DNA from: Candidatus Zixiibacteriota bacterium
Lineage (GTDB): Bacteria > Zixibacteria > MSB-5A5 > DG-27
Length of the DNA: 64,000 bases
Direction of reading: 5' to 3'
Assembly (NCBI GenBank): GCA_030605835.1
Contig: JAUWHO010000029.1
Span: 24,547 to 88,546, forward strand
The notes under the pieces were generated by a model. It saw nothing but the letters and a program-made list of their open reading frames with translations, made no database searches and was not told the DNA's origin. Every line of letters starts with the position of its first letter. The first letter of the stretch is position 1. This document shows positions 26,638-35,375 of this stretch, piece after piece. The position numbers were made by a program, and so were the translations under genes.

Positions 26638-27873
26638 ATGAGCTACCGAGTGCTTCTCTTTTTCCTGCTGTGCTTGTTTCTGGCGTCCAACGCATTTGGT
26701 CACGAATGCATTGACTGCCACAAGAAAGTCACCCCCAACATCGTCTCCGATTGGCAACTGAGCAAACACCGCCCCAATGGAGTTGATTGCTCGCTGTGCC
26801 ACGGTGATGGGCATAGGTCCGCTAAGGACGTAGAAAAGGTGGAAATTCCAACCCCTGAGACCTGTGCTAACTGTCACGAGACCCGAGTTGAACAGTTCAA
26901 GAATGGCAAACACGCTCTGGCCTGGGCGGCCATGAAGGCCATGCCGACTGCCCACTGGCAGCCGATGGCACTTATGGAAGGGATGAAGGGTTGTGGTGGA
27001 TGTCATAAGCTTGGACTGAAGACCGAGGCGGAGATAAGGGAGTTGAAGAGGGATGGCGCCGGCTTTGGGGTGGCTTCGTGCGATGCCTGTCACACCCGAC
27101 ACCTCTTCTCCGCCGATGAGGCCAGACAACCTCAAGCCTGTCGAACCTGTCACATGGGAATCGACCATCCCCAATGGGAGATGTATTCCTCTTCAAAGCA
27201 CGGGGTTCGGCACTCGCTGAAGCAGACCGGGATCCTTCCTGAAACCGCAGCCGCCCCCACCTGCCAGACCTGCCACATGCAAGGAGGAGACCATGCGGTC
27301 CGAACTGCCTGGGGATTTCTGGCGGTGCGACTCCCGATGCCTGAAGACAAACAGTGGGCCAGAGACCGCGCCACCATTCTTCAAGGGCTTGGCGTCCTTG
27401 ACCCCGAGGGGAACCCAACCCCACGGCTGGAGGTGGTGAAGGCCGCCGATGTTGTCCGACTGACACAAGAGGATTGGCAGCAGGAGCGGGATAAGATGCT
27501 GAAGACCTGCAATCAATGCCACTCCCTCAATTTCGCCAAAGGAGAGCTGGAAAAGGGTGATAAGATGATCGAGGAGGCAGACCACCTGATGGCAGAGGCG
27601 ATTCGCACCGTGGCTTCGCTATACCAGGAGGGTATTCTTGCCAAACCGGAAAGCTATGCTTATCCTTTTCCGGACCTGCTCACATTCCACGACGCTCCCA
27701 CGACGATTGAACAGAGGCTGTTCCTGATGTTTCTCGAACACCGCATGAGAACATTCCAGGGCACCTTCCACGCCAATCCCGATTACGCCCTATGGTACGG
27801 CTGGAGTGAAATGCAGCGGGACATAACCGAGATTAAGACCATGGCTCAAGAGCTCAGGAGGAGGGGCAGGTGA
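26638..27873 (+). CDS. Octaheme c-type cytochrome, HAO family, second copy
   Basis: 411 residues with a signal peptide (MSYRVLLFFLLCLFLASNAFG). Eight CxxCH motifs at about 24, 51, 76, 119, 148, 168, 209 and 291. CDACHTRH in heme 5 and the C-terminal NPDYALWYGWSEM are HAO-family hallmarks. It is shorter than the copy at 23300, mainly between hemes 1 and 4 and in the C-terminal part. Periplasmic; hydroxylamine or NO redox chemistry is inferred. It lies downstream of the DUF438-HHE-PAS gene on the same strand; GGAG precedes the ATG. Confidence 0.85.
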   Translation: MSYRVLLFFLLCLFLASNAFGHECIDCHKKVTPNIVSDWQLSKHRPNGVDCSLCHGDGHRSAKDVEKVEIPTPETCANCHETRVEQFKNGKHALAWAAMKAMPTAHWQPMALMEGMKGCGGCHKLGLKTEAEIRELKRDGAGFGVASCDACHTRHLFSADEARQPQACRTCHMGIDHPQWEMYSSSKHGVRHSLKQTGILPETAAAPTCQTCHMQGGDHAVRTAWGFLAVRLPMPEDKQWARDRATILQGLGVLDPEGNPTPRLEVVKAADVVRLTQEDWQQERDKMLKTCNQCHSLNFAKGELEKGDKMIEEADHLMAEAIRTVASLYQEGILAKPESYAYPFPDLLTFHDAPTTIEQRLFLMFLEHRMRTFQGTFHANPDYALWYGWSEMQRDITEIKTMAQELRRRGR

Positions 27874-28052
27874 CGGCGGCGAGGCCACTTCACCCGGTCC
27901 CGTGGAGCAAAGCATCTATCGAGGGAAAGGAATCACGACCGACCAAAAAGTCCAGCGTAGGAAGTCTCTGAAAGCCAGATTCCAAAGCGATGTCGAGCGT
28001 ACCGCGGATCGCAAGTACTATAACCGATACTGCAAGCGAGGAGAAAACTGTC

Positions 28053-28571
28053 ATGCTGAGTGAAAAGATGCTGAAAGCCCTTAACCAGCAGATCAATGCC
28101 GAGCTCTACTCCTCTTATCTATACCTGTCGATGTCGGCATACTTCCAGTCCACTAACCTCGGCGGTTTCGCCAAGTGGATGCGGGTGCAGACCCAGGAAG
28201 AGCTGACCCATGCGATGAAGATCTACGACTACGTGAACGAGCGAGGAAATCGGGTCGTTCTCAAGCAGGTAGAGGAACCTCCCTCGGAATGGTCCTCTCC
28301 ACTGGCAGCCTTTGAGGATACCTATCGACATGAACAGAAGGTCACCGGCATGATTAACAAGCTGGTCAACCTCGCCGTCGAAGAAGGTGATCACGCCAGC
28401 AGCATCTTCCTGCAGTGGTTTGTGTCCGAGCAGGTGGAGGAGGAGGCCTCCGCGGACGAGATAGTGCAGAAACTGAAGCTAGTTGGCGACGACGGCGGTG
28501 CAATCTTCATGATCGACCGCGAGCTGGCTCAGAGGAGGTTCACTCCCCCGGCGGCCAAAACTAGTGGTTGA
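28053..28571 (+). CDS. ftnA: Bacterial non-heme ferritin
   Basis: 172 residues, 24-mer iron-storage ferritin. The ferroxidase-centre ligands are visible: NQQINAELYSSYLYLSM, QTQEELTHAMKIYDYV and FLQWFVSEQVEEE. The start at 28053 follows GAGGAGA; an in-frame ATG at 27990 lacks a ribosome site and would add a non-homologous 21 residues. It stores iron released under peroxide stress, in line with its neighbours. Confidence 0.94.
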   Translation: MLSEKMLKALNQQINAELYSSYLYLSMSAYFQSTNLGGFAKWMRVQTQEELTHAMKIYDYVNERGNRVVLKQVEEPPSEWSSPLAAFEDTYRHEQKVTGMINKLVNLAVEEGDHASSIFLQWFVSEQVEEEASADEIVQKLKLVGDDGGAIFMIDRELAQRRFTPPAAKTSG

Positions 28572-28632
28572 GCGGAGCTCATCTGACGCCAGAGGCCAGA
28601 GCGCTGCCTGCCCTGCGGTCTTGAAGGGGCAA

Positions 28633-28661
28633 TTGACATCACCAGTCGTCATCCTTAAATT
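28633..28661 (+). promoter_or_regulatory. Sigma-70 promoter before the ferritin-like gene
   Basis: TTGACA at 28633-28638, a 17-base spacer and TAAATT at 28656-28661. It would also drive the flavodiiron protein and rubredoxin genes downstream. Confidence 0.7.
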
Positions 28662-28699
28662 CAGTCGACTCGAGATGGTGAATTCTGAAAGGAGATACC

Positions 28700-29185
28700 A
28701 TGCCAGCTCCTGCAAAGGCAACGTTGGAAGGTTTAAGTAAGGGTATCCAGGCGGAACTCTCCGCCTACGTGTTCTACAAGAAGGCAATGGAGGTCACCAA
28801 GGACGACAAGCTGCGGGATCTTTTGGCAATACTCGCCGCCGAGGAGAAAGTTCATTATCGTATCCTGGAGGGCCAATACGACAGTTTGGTCCGTTCCGAG
28901 ATGTGGGTTAGCTACAATGATATTCTCAACAGGGAGGGATTGCCCGACATCGACGAGAGGATGGCGGATGTTCACCTGAAGCTGTTGGAGGAGCTTACAG
29001 AGACCGCCTCGCCGATGCGGATCCTGGAAATTGCGCTGAGGTTAGAAGAGCAGGCGCGCGATCTGTATGCCGATTTAGGCCAGAAAACCGACGACCCCAA
29101 CGGCAAAGAGACCTACGAGTATCTGGTCAAATTCGAGAACACCCACGTCAAAAAGATTCAGACTATGATGAAGGAGTTCAAATAG
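28700..29185 (+). CDS. Ferritin-like diiron protein
   Basis: 161 residues with rubrerythrin-type ligands: GIQAELSAYVFYKKAM, AAEEKVHYRILEGQY, ALRLEEQARDLYADLG and KFENTHVKKIQ. No rubredoxin domain. The middle segment (SYNDILNREGLPDIDERMADV) is typical of the COG1633 group. The ribosome site AAAGGAGA stands before ATG. It lies directly upstream of the flavodiiron protein gene. It is the sixth ferritin-fold gene in the island. Exact reaction unknown. Confidence 0.82.
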   Translation: MPAPAKATLEGLSKGIQAELSAYVFYKKAMEVTKDDKLRDLLAILAAEEKVHYRILEGQYDSLVRSEMWVSYNDILNREGLPDIDERMADVHLKLLEELTETASPMRILEIALRLEEQARDLYADLGQKTDDPNGKETYEYLVKFENTHVKKIQTMMKEFK

Positions 29186-29283
29186 GGGGATCTGATCGCA
29201 GACTCTTTCCAGGAGGCCAGGCTCTGCATCTGGATTCCCTACAACTTCAGAGGCAAACACCCACGTGAGGTTAAAATAACCCA

Positions 29284-30498
29284 ATGAGAGAACCCTTCCA
29301 GGCGGTGAGAGTGAGCAACCAGGTTTACTGGGTGGGTGCGATTGACTGGGGCTTGCGCGACTTCCACGGCTATGCGACCGAGCGCGGTTCGACCTATAAC
29401 GCCTTTATCATTCTCGCGGACAAAGTCATCCTCATCGACACCGTCAAGGCTCCCTTCAAGGAGGAGATGCTCTCCCGCATCAGTTCCATCACCGACCCGG
29501 AGAAGATCGACTACATCATCTCCGACCATTCTGAGATGGATCATACTGGCTGTCTGCCGGAGGTGATAGAGATGGTGAAGCCGGAGAAGGTATTCGCCTC
29601 CGTTATGGGGGTCAAGGCTCTCTCCGAGCACTTTCATCTCGACCGGGAAATCGTGGCGGTGAAGGATGAAGAGAAACTCAGTCTGGGCACCATGAACTTG
29701 AAGTTCTTTGAGACCAGGATGCTCCATTGGCCGGACAGCATGTTCACCTACTTAGTGGAGGAGGAGCTGCTTTTCTCCCAAGACGCATTCGGCATGCACC
29801 TTGCAACCAGCGAGAGGTTCGATGACGAGATTGACGACAGTGTCCTGGAGTCTGAGGCCCGAAAATACTTCGCCAACATCTTACTGCCATATGCATCTTT
29901 AGTAACAAAGCTTCTCGAGAGGCTGGGCACACTCCACCTCAGCATCAAAACCATAGCACCCGACCACGGACCCATCTGGAGGAGAGATGTAAACAAAATC
30001 TTGGATCTCTATTCTCAGTGGGCACTCCAGAGACCGACCAAAAAGGCGGTGGTGGCATACGACACCATGTGGGGAAGCACCGCCAAGATGGCCGCAGCGA
30101 TCGGCGAGGGACTTAAACAGGGTGGAGCGAACCCCAGACTGATGCCGCTGCGGTCGCATAACCGCAGCGAGGTCGCCACTGAAATACTCGACGCCGGAGC
30201 ACTTCTGGTTGGCTCCCCGACGCTCAACAACAATATCCTTCCAACAGTGGCCGATGTTTTAACCTATCTTAAAGGTCTTAAGCCGCGCAATCTGATTGGA
30301 GGCGCCTTCGGCTCCTACGGCTGGAGCCCGGCGGGCGTGGGACAGGTGAAACAGATGCTCCAGGAGATGAAAATTGACCTCGCAGGTGAACCTCTCAAGG
30401 TCAAATATGTGCCCGACAGCGATGCCCTTGAAAAGTGCTTCTCCTGGGGGGCACTTATTGCAGAGAAGCTGAAGGAAATATGCGAGCGTGAACCGTGA
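29284..30498 (+). CDS. fprA: Flavodiiron protein (A-type, NO/O2 reductase)
   Basis: 404 residues. The N-terminal metallo-beta-lactamase domain holds the diiron ligands HSEMDH (in SDHSEMDHTGCLPE), the later histidines near MLHWPDS and FSQDAFGMH, and APDHGPIW. The C-terminal flavodoxin domain (about 253-400) starts at VVAYDTMWGSTAKMA, with an FMN loop SPTLNNNILP. It reduces NO to N2O and/or O2 to water. There is no fused rubredoxin domain; the separate rubredoxin at 30579 is the natural donor. Confidence 0.95.
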   Translation: MREPFQAVRVSNQVYWVGAIDWGLRDFHGYATERGSTYNAFIILADKVILIDTVKAPFKEEMLSRISSITDPEKIDYIISDHSEMDHTGCLPEVIEMVKPEKVFASVMGVKALSEHFHLDREIVAVKDEEKLSLGTMNLKFFETRMLHWPDSMFTYLVEEELLFSQDAFGMHLATSERFDDEIDDSVLESEARKYFANILLPYASLVTKLLERLGTLHLSIKTIAPDHGPIWRRDVNKILDLYSQWALQRPTKKAVVAYDTMWGSTAKMAAAIGEGLKQGGANPRLMPLRSHNRSEVATEILDAGALLVGSPTLNNNILPTVADVLTYLKGLKPRNLIGGAFGSYGWSPAGVGQVKQMLQEMKIDLAGEPLKVKYVPDSDALEKCFSWGALIAEKLKEICEREP

Positions 30499-30578
30499 TA
30501 CTGACTGAGAGGCAGATGAATCCATGCCGAGCAGACCTCACCCGCTGAAGGCATTTAGCACAAGGGAGTGCAGAGGAT

Positions 30579-30740
30579 ATGAAAAAATACGTCTGTGACG
30601 TCTGTGGATACGTGTACGACCCCGAGGTGGGGGATCCCGAAAGCGATATCTCTCCCGGGACCGCATTCGAGGATCTTCCGGAGGACTGGGTTTGCCCGGT
30701 CTGCGGAGCCGGCAAGGAGGAGTTCTCCCCAGAAGAATAA
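30579..30740 (+). CDS. rd: Rubredoxin
   Basis: 53 residues with two knuckles, CDVCGY and CPVCGAGK, around one Fe(SCys)4. It also has [19 protein letters not shown] and a short acidic tail. The length is exactly that of classical rubredoxins. AGAGG lies upstream of the ATG. It is the electron carrier for the flavodiiron protein and probably for rubrerythrin and desulfoferrodoxin in this island. Confidence 0.95.
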   Translation: MKKYVCDVCGYVYDPEVGDPESDISPGTAFEDLPEDWVCPVCGAGKEEFSPEE

Positions 30741-30937
30741 TCTGCCCGGTACTCTCGACTTAACCACCGAAGCTCCATATTCGGGGGGAAGAACCCCGGG
30801 TGCCGCAGACCACAGACTTTGATCCCTGAGACCTGTTAGGTTGAAGCGGGTCTAACGCGATGAGAAGCAGTCAATAATTGAGAGATATGTTGTCGCCGCT
30901 CGGTCGACCGGCTCCAGGTTCGGTCTTCTCGCTTCCC

Positions 30938-31636
30938 TCACCTTTTCGGTTTTCCGGCCACCAAGATCACGACCTCCCCTCGGAGGCCCTTCGAAGATAC
31001 GTGAGTGAGTATCTCAGAGGTCTTACCCCTTCGGACCTCTTCGAACTTCTTGGTCAACTCTCTAGCGAGAACCGTTTGGCGGTCACCGAAGGTCCGGAAA
31101 ATATCTTCAATCACCTGCTTGAGCCGGTGTCGAGATTCATAGAAGATGATCGTCCTCTCCTCCTCCTTAAGACTTTCTAGCTTCTTTAATCTCTTCGGCT
31201 GTTTCTGAGGTAGGTACCCTTCGAAGACGAAGCGGTCGGTGGGGAGCCCGGAGACCACCAGAGCCGCTAAAAAGGCCGAAGGTCCAGGAACCGGGACTAC
31301 CTCTATTCCCTCCCTGACTGCGGCCCGGACGAGATAGAAAGCGGGGTCAGAGATTCCCGGGGTGCCGGCATCCGAGACCATGGCGATACTCCTACCGGAT
31401 TTCAGAAAAGAGATTAACTTCGGAGTTTTCTTCTCCTTGTTGTGGTCATGATAGCTGGTCAGTTGGTTGTGGACCTCGTATCGCTGCAGCAACAGCCCGG
31501 TGTGGCGGGTGTCTTCGGCGGCGACTAAGTCCACCTGGGAGAGGACCCGAAGCGCCCGCAGGGTCATATCCTCCAGATTCCCGATGGGAGTGCTGACTAT
31601 GTATAACTTCCCGTACTCGTCTGGAACTTCACTCAC
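30938..31636 (-). CDS. rsmI: 16S rRNA (cytidine-1402 2'-O) methyltransferase
   Basis: 232 residues, SPOUT-unrelated tetrapyrrole-methylase fold. Signature motifs: LYIVSTPIGNLEDMTLRAL, AAEDTRHTGLLLQ, SYHDHNK, VSDAGTPGISDPA, VPVPGPSAFLAALVVSGL, FEGYLPQK, FYESRHRL and ARELTKKFEE. It methylates C1402 in the decoding centre together with RsmH. Slightly shorter than the family average (about 270) because the C-terminal extension is missing. It converges with the stress island. Confidence 0.94.
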   Translation of the reverse strand: MSEVPDEYGKLYIVSTPIGNLEDMTLRALRVLSQVDLVAAEDTRHTGLLLQRYEVHNQLTSYHDHNKEKKTPKLISFLKSGRSIAMVSDAGTPGISDPAFYLVRAAVREGIEVVPVPGPSAFLAALVVSGLPTDRFVFEGYLPQKQPKRLKKLESLKEEERTIIFYESRHRLKQVIEDIFRTFGDRQTVLARELTKKFEEVRRGKTSEILTHVSSKGLRGEVVILVAGKPKR

Positions 31637-31761
31637 GAGGCTGTCTCCTAAGGAGTGAATCTCATACCTTCAACACCAGCTGGCCCCTCAACTTTAATGA
31701 CAGTTCTCGGGAAACATAGAACAGAAATCGCCCTGGCGCAAGAAGAGAAAACTCAAACCCC

Positions 31762-32580
31762 CTAATCGTGAGGGTAACGGAAATCGATCCCCACGGTGCG
31801 ATGTGAGACCTTGGCAATGATCGGCAAACTGCGCTTGAATTGATTGAGCCTCACAATCTTCTCCACCCTTTCGGCGAAAGTTCTCTTAAAGCCCAGTTTT
31901 ACTAGCTGACTGATGGACTTTCTGCTGTCCACCATATAATAGAGCAAACGGTCAACCTCCTCGTAGGTGAAGCCCAGTTCCCCCTCATCGGTTTGCCCCG
32001 CCCACAAATCTGCGGTGGGAGCTTTCTTGATTATCTGGTGAGGCACCTCGAGAAAACTCGCCAGTTGCCTGACCTGAGTCTTGTAGAGATCCCCGATGGG
32101 ATTGATGGCGCAGGCGACATCCCCGTAGAGGGTGCCGTAACCCAAGAGAAGCTCGCTTTTGTTGCTGGTGCCGATCACCAGAGCCTTTTCGGAGGCGGAG
32201 AGGTCGTAGAGGATGCTCATCCTTTCTCGAGCCATCTTGTTCCCCTGCCGGTTGCGGTCGGCCTTGGGGAATTTCTCGAAGTAGACATCGACCATGGGGG
32301 TAATATCGATCTGATGGCTTTTCACTCGGGTCTTTTTCATCACCAGCTCGGCGTGCTTTTTACTTTCCGCGGAGGAGGTCTTGTAAGGCATAAAAACCGC
32401 GATGACGTTTCTGGGCCCCATCGCCTTTGCCACCAGATAGGTTACTGCGGAGGAGTCCAATCCCCCGGAGAGTCCCACAATCGCCCTTTTGAATCCGGCC
32501 TTGCCGGTCTCCTCGGTGATGAAATTGGCAAGAAGCTCGTAAACCAATTCCGGGTTTATGTTCAACTCCTCAAGCTTCAT
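31762..32580 (-). CDS. nadE: NAD+ synthetase (synthetase domain only)
   Basis: 272 residues. Amidates nicotinic acid adenine dinucleotide to NAD+ with ATP. The PP-loop GLSGGLDSSAVTYLVA (SGGxDS), GTSNKSELLLGYGTLYGD, INPIGDLYKTQVRQLA and KAPTADLWAGQTDEGELG are diagnostic. There is no glutaminase domain in this protein. It overlaps by four bases with a nitrilase-like fragment upstream, so it may once have worked with a separate nitrilase-type subunit; now free ammonia is the likely nitrogen donor. Confidence 0.94.
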   Translation of the reverse strand: MKLEELNINPELVYELLANFITEETGKAGFKRAIVGLSGGLDSSAVTYLVAKAMGPRNVIAVFMPYKTSSAESKKHAELVMKKTRVKSHQIDITPMVDVYFEKFPKADRNRQGNKMARERMSILYDLSASEKALVIGTSNKSELLLGYGTLYGDVACAINPIGDLYKTQVRQLASFLEVPHQIIKKAPTADLWAGQTDEGELGFTYEEVDRLLYYMVDSRKSISQLVKLGFKRTFAERVEKIVRLNQFKRSLPIIAKVSHRTVGIDFRYPHD

Positions 32581-32819
32581 AGTCTCAGCCTTCTCAGACG
32601 GTCGATTTCGGCAGCGATCAAATCTAATCTTTCGTGCCGCAAAAGAGGCGAGGAGAAGCTCGCTCCTCTCACCTCTTCGGTGTCGATGGTGACGACCAAA
32701 AAATCATCTTCAAGGTAAGGAGACTTCGCCACCGCCCCTCCGTCGGGGCCGATCTGCAACGTTTGCCCCAAGAAGAGACTTTCCGCCGGATTTTCCGCTG
32801 AATCTCCTCCGGCACTGAT
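32577..32819 (-). pseudogene. Truncated carbon-nitrogen hydrolase (nitrilase), C-terminal part
   Basis: The minus-strand frame that ends four bases inside nadE reads ENPAESLFLGQTLQIGPDG, then AVAKSPYLEDDFLVVTIDTEE, LLRHERLDLIAAEIDRL. This matches the last ~75 residues of nitrilase-superfamily amidases (a FxGxS-like strand, DPDG-like turn, C-terminal helix). The N-terminal ~200 residues with the E-K-C triad are absent. The frame stays open upstream into the neighbouring radical SAM gene's 3' end but no longer resembles a nitrilase. It is interpreted as a gene cut when the AT-rich radical SAM segment arrived. Confidence 0.65.
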
Positions 32820-32938
32820 TCGGGGTTCTAATCGTCCCGGATCCCATCTCAGTCTCCTTCCTTCCCACCAAGCCAGCCAAAACCGTCCCCTAACTTCGAC
32901 CCCAGAATGATCCGGAACGCTCTGACGGGGTAGAGCCG

Positions 32939-34540
32939 TTAGCCAGCAACGCTATCTACCTTGAGATTTTGAATCTCTACTTTATCGCTTGCATTGTTTC
33001 TCAGATCACTGGTCATTAACTCAATTATATATTTTGTCTGTTTGTGAAAATGAATATACATTGCCATCAAGTTAACCACATCTTCAACAGAAGATGGACG
33101 GACAAACAGAATGATAAGAATATTCCTCCAGAAATAGTAAGAAGTAGGCGGTCTAAGCCCAAGTTTATTAACAAGTTTGAGTAGTGAACGCACCGCCTTT
33201 AATTTTCTGCTAAATGAAGGCTTATATTTTCTTTTCGTTCTCAGAACCATACCAAGCCTCAAACATCTATCAAAGTAACTCTTTCGTTCATACACCTTTT
33301 CCAGAACATATACAAGATCGCCTATAATCTCACTCCTTGGCCTCTTGGTGACAAAATTCAGTCCACAAGTAGTCTGATCAATGCTATCCTTATTATTCTC
33401 ATCTAACAGGTTTGAATTCTCAAGCAATCTATTTTCTTTTGCCAGTCTACGTGTCAGTTGAGTATTGGGAAGAGCATACAAAAGACCTATCATCGGTATA
33501 GATATCTTACCATAACTAATAGAGTCCGCAATCAATCTTGCGGTTTCACTGGTTTCATTATCAAATCCAATGATAAAACCACCATTTACAATCATTCCAT
33601 AATTGTAGATTTTATGCAGATCCTCATAGAGTTTTCGGTTAAGGTTCTGGCTTTTCTGAGAGCATTTAATCACCTCCTCATCAACGGACTCTATGCCAAT
33701 AAACACATACCTGAAATCTGTATCCTCCATCAATTTAAGAAGATCCTCATCATCTGCGAGATTAATTGAGGCCTCGGTTGAGAAAAAAAACGGATAATGA
33801 TGAACTTCCGACCATTCCTTAACAGCCCGAAGCATCTCCTTTGCCTTTCCCTTATGCCCTATGAAATTATCATCTACGAAATCCAGGTGACCTCTATATC
33901 CAAGCTTATACAATGTATCAAGTTCTTCGAGGATTTGCTTTGGGGTTTTGGTACGTGGTCTTCTCCCAAAAAGCTCGATAACGTCACAGAACTCACAGTT
34001 ATATGGGCAACCACGACAGAATTGGATGCCAATCATTAGATAATCATCGAAATTGAGTAAATCAAACCTTGGAACAGGACTTGTAGTAATGTCAGGTTTA
34101 TTCTCAGGGGGGAGATACGACCCACTTTCCGCTCCCTTCTCTAAATCATCTAAAAATGGTATGATGGTGTCTTCAGCTTCACCGAGAACGAGATAATCAG
34201 CTTTCTGGTAGATCTTTGGTTGTGAAGTTGGGTCGGGACCCCCGCAAACAACTTTTTTGCCGCGAGCATGAACTCTGTCAATAAGCTTCAAGAAATCGAT
34301 TTGCTGAGATAGCATTCCACCAATGAATACCAGATCAGACCAATCTATGTCAGAATCATGTAATTCGGCTGTATTCATATCGATCAGCCTAATATCCCAG
34401 TCCTGGGGGAGGAGTGCGGCTAAAGTTATCAGTCCAAGCGGTGGAGCTGGATATTTGGCCCCGGCTAATTTGCAAACATCTCGGTAGTTCCAGAATCCAA
34501 AAGGCGAGAATTCAGGATAGATTAGTAATACTTTTTTCAT
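32939..34540 (-). CDS. B12-binding radical SAM protein
   Basis: 533 residues. The N-terminal cobalamin-binding domain (about 1-150; PPLGLITLAALLPQDWDIRLIDMN, IGGMLSQQIDFL) is followed by a radical SAM domain (about 165-370) with the cluster motif CRGCPYNCEFCDV, then FVDDNFIGHK, FSTEASINLADD and GIESVDEEV. The C-terminal ~150 residues match the DUF4070-type extension. The substrate is unknown (methylation or ring chemistry on lipids or natural products is common in this family). The gene is much AT-richer than nadE and rsmI, which points to transfer. Confidence 0.88.
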   Translation of the reverse strand: MKKVLLIYPEFSPFGFWNYRDVCKLAGAKYPAPPLGLITLAALLPQDWDIRLIDMNTAELHDSDIDWSDLVFIGGMLSQQIDFLKLIDRVHARGKKVVCGGPDPTSQPKIYQKADYLVLGEAEDTIIPFLDDLEKGAESGSYLPPENKPDITTSPVPRFDLLNFDDYLMIGIQFCRGCPYNCEFCDVIELFGRRPRTKTPKQILEELDTLYKLGYRGHLDFVDDNFIGHKGKAKEMLRAVKEWSEVHHYPFFFSTEASINLADDEDLLKLMEDTDFRYVFIGIESVDEEVIKCSQKSQNLNRKLYEDLHKIYNYGMIVNGGFIIGFDNETSETARLIADSISYGKISIPMIGLLYALPNTQLTRRLAKENRLLENSNLLDENNKDSIDQTTCGLNFVTKRPRSEIIGDLVYVLEKVYERKSYFDRCLRLGMVLRTKRKYKPSFSRKLKAVRSLLKLVNKLGLRPPTSYYFWRNILIILFVRPSSVEDVVNLMAMYIHFHKQTKYIIELMTSDLRNNASDKVEIQNLKVDSVAG

Positions 34541-35375
34541 ATTATTTGATGAGGATTACATTAATACAGCTAAGAGGTTCTGAGAATCCAAGCTCAGAAA
34601 GCCTCCAGGCTACTAAAAAGGAGCTAAGATCCACAATGTCAAACAAAATCTACGCTTCCAGAGGATTTTAATCCCTCAATTTGGCTTGACTATCGACACA
34701 TTGGGGAACTCAATCAAAAGAATTGGAAGATTTCTCTGGAGAAAATATATACCTTTCATTCATCAAATCAATGAGAGAAAACCATTCTAATTTCACTTTA
34801 CCAATTCTTGGTCTGTACCGGGAGGCCTGCTTTCTCCTTTGGACACTTCCGAAGGATCCGCCTCGGCGGAAAAACCGGCTCATAACCCCCAGGTCTGGGG
34901 GTCATATCCATCCCCTCCGAACGACTTGCTCCCACTGAGGCAAAATGTAGCCTGGCGGGGAATTCAAGACCTGCAAAAGTCCGCGGAGAGTGAGTTCGGC
35001 TCCATCTCCTGGCTGCAAAGGCCCATTTCAAGATGATGGGAGAGATGTAGCTCTCCCCACCAGCAAAGCTTTCTTATGATCCCATTCTTAATCATAAGAA
35101 GCTGACCAAGTTAGTTAATACCTATCACCAAATAGACCTAAGAAAGAATCTGTTCCTCTTTTCAAAAATCAAGATCGCCTGCAATTCAAGGCCTTAAATC
35201 GCTGCTTCCTCCCCGATCATAGTGGGTCTGTCAAACCATCAGCCTAAGAGGGTGAAATATAAATGTTGATTTTTCGCTTGAATAAGTGCACAATAGGGGA
35301 CGATAAAGAAAACAGAGATGGTCACCTTGATGACCAACCGCTCGCATGCTCGAGCTTAAACAGAGGAAAAGTAAG
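34541..35375. other. 835-base gene-poor region between two radical SAM genes
   Basis: No convincing protein gene is found. The region is AT-rich at both ends with a GC-richer island at about 34840-35040. That island contains the tRNA-Met-like fragment listed separately. About 60 bases further on, at 34953-35025, are weaker tRNA-Cys-like words (an ACCTGCAAAAGT anticodon-like loop and GAGTTCGGCTCC). The rest shows no repeats or hairpins that stand out. Confidence 0.4.
34872..34923 (+). pseudogene. tRNA-Met-like 3' half (degenerate)
   Basis: CGGCTCATAACC (anticodon arm with CAT), AGGTCTGGGGG (variable loop and T-stem) and GTCATATCC (T-loop-like, family GTTCAAATCC) occur in the right order and spacing. 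They are followed by a TCCCCTCCGA-ACGA end that mimics acceptor plus NCCA. The D-arm and 5' acceptor strand are not recognisable. Probably a decayed tRNA or an attachment-site relic; chance resemblance is possible. Confidence 0.35.

Noticed and set aside
34798..35031. Minus-strand frame of 77 codons
   Set aside because: It covers the tRNA-like debris; the peptide is Arg/Pro-rich as expected from antisense reading of such sequence.
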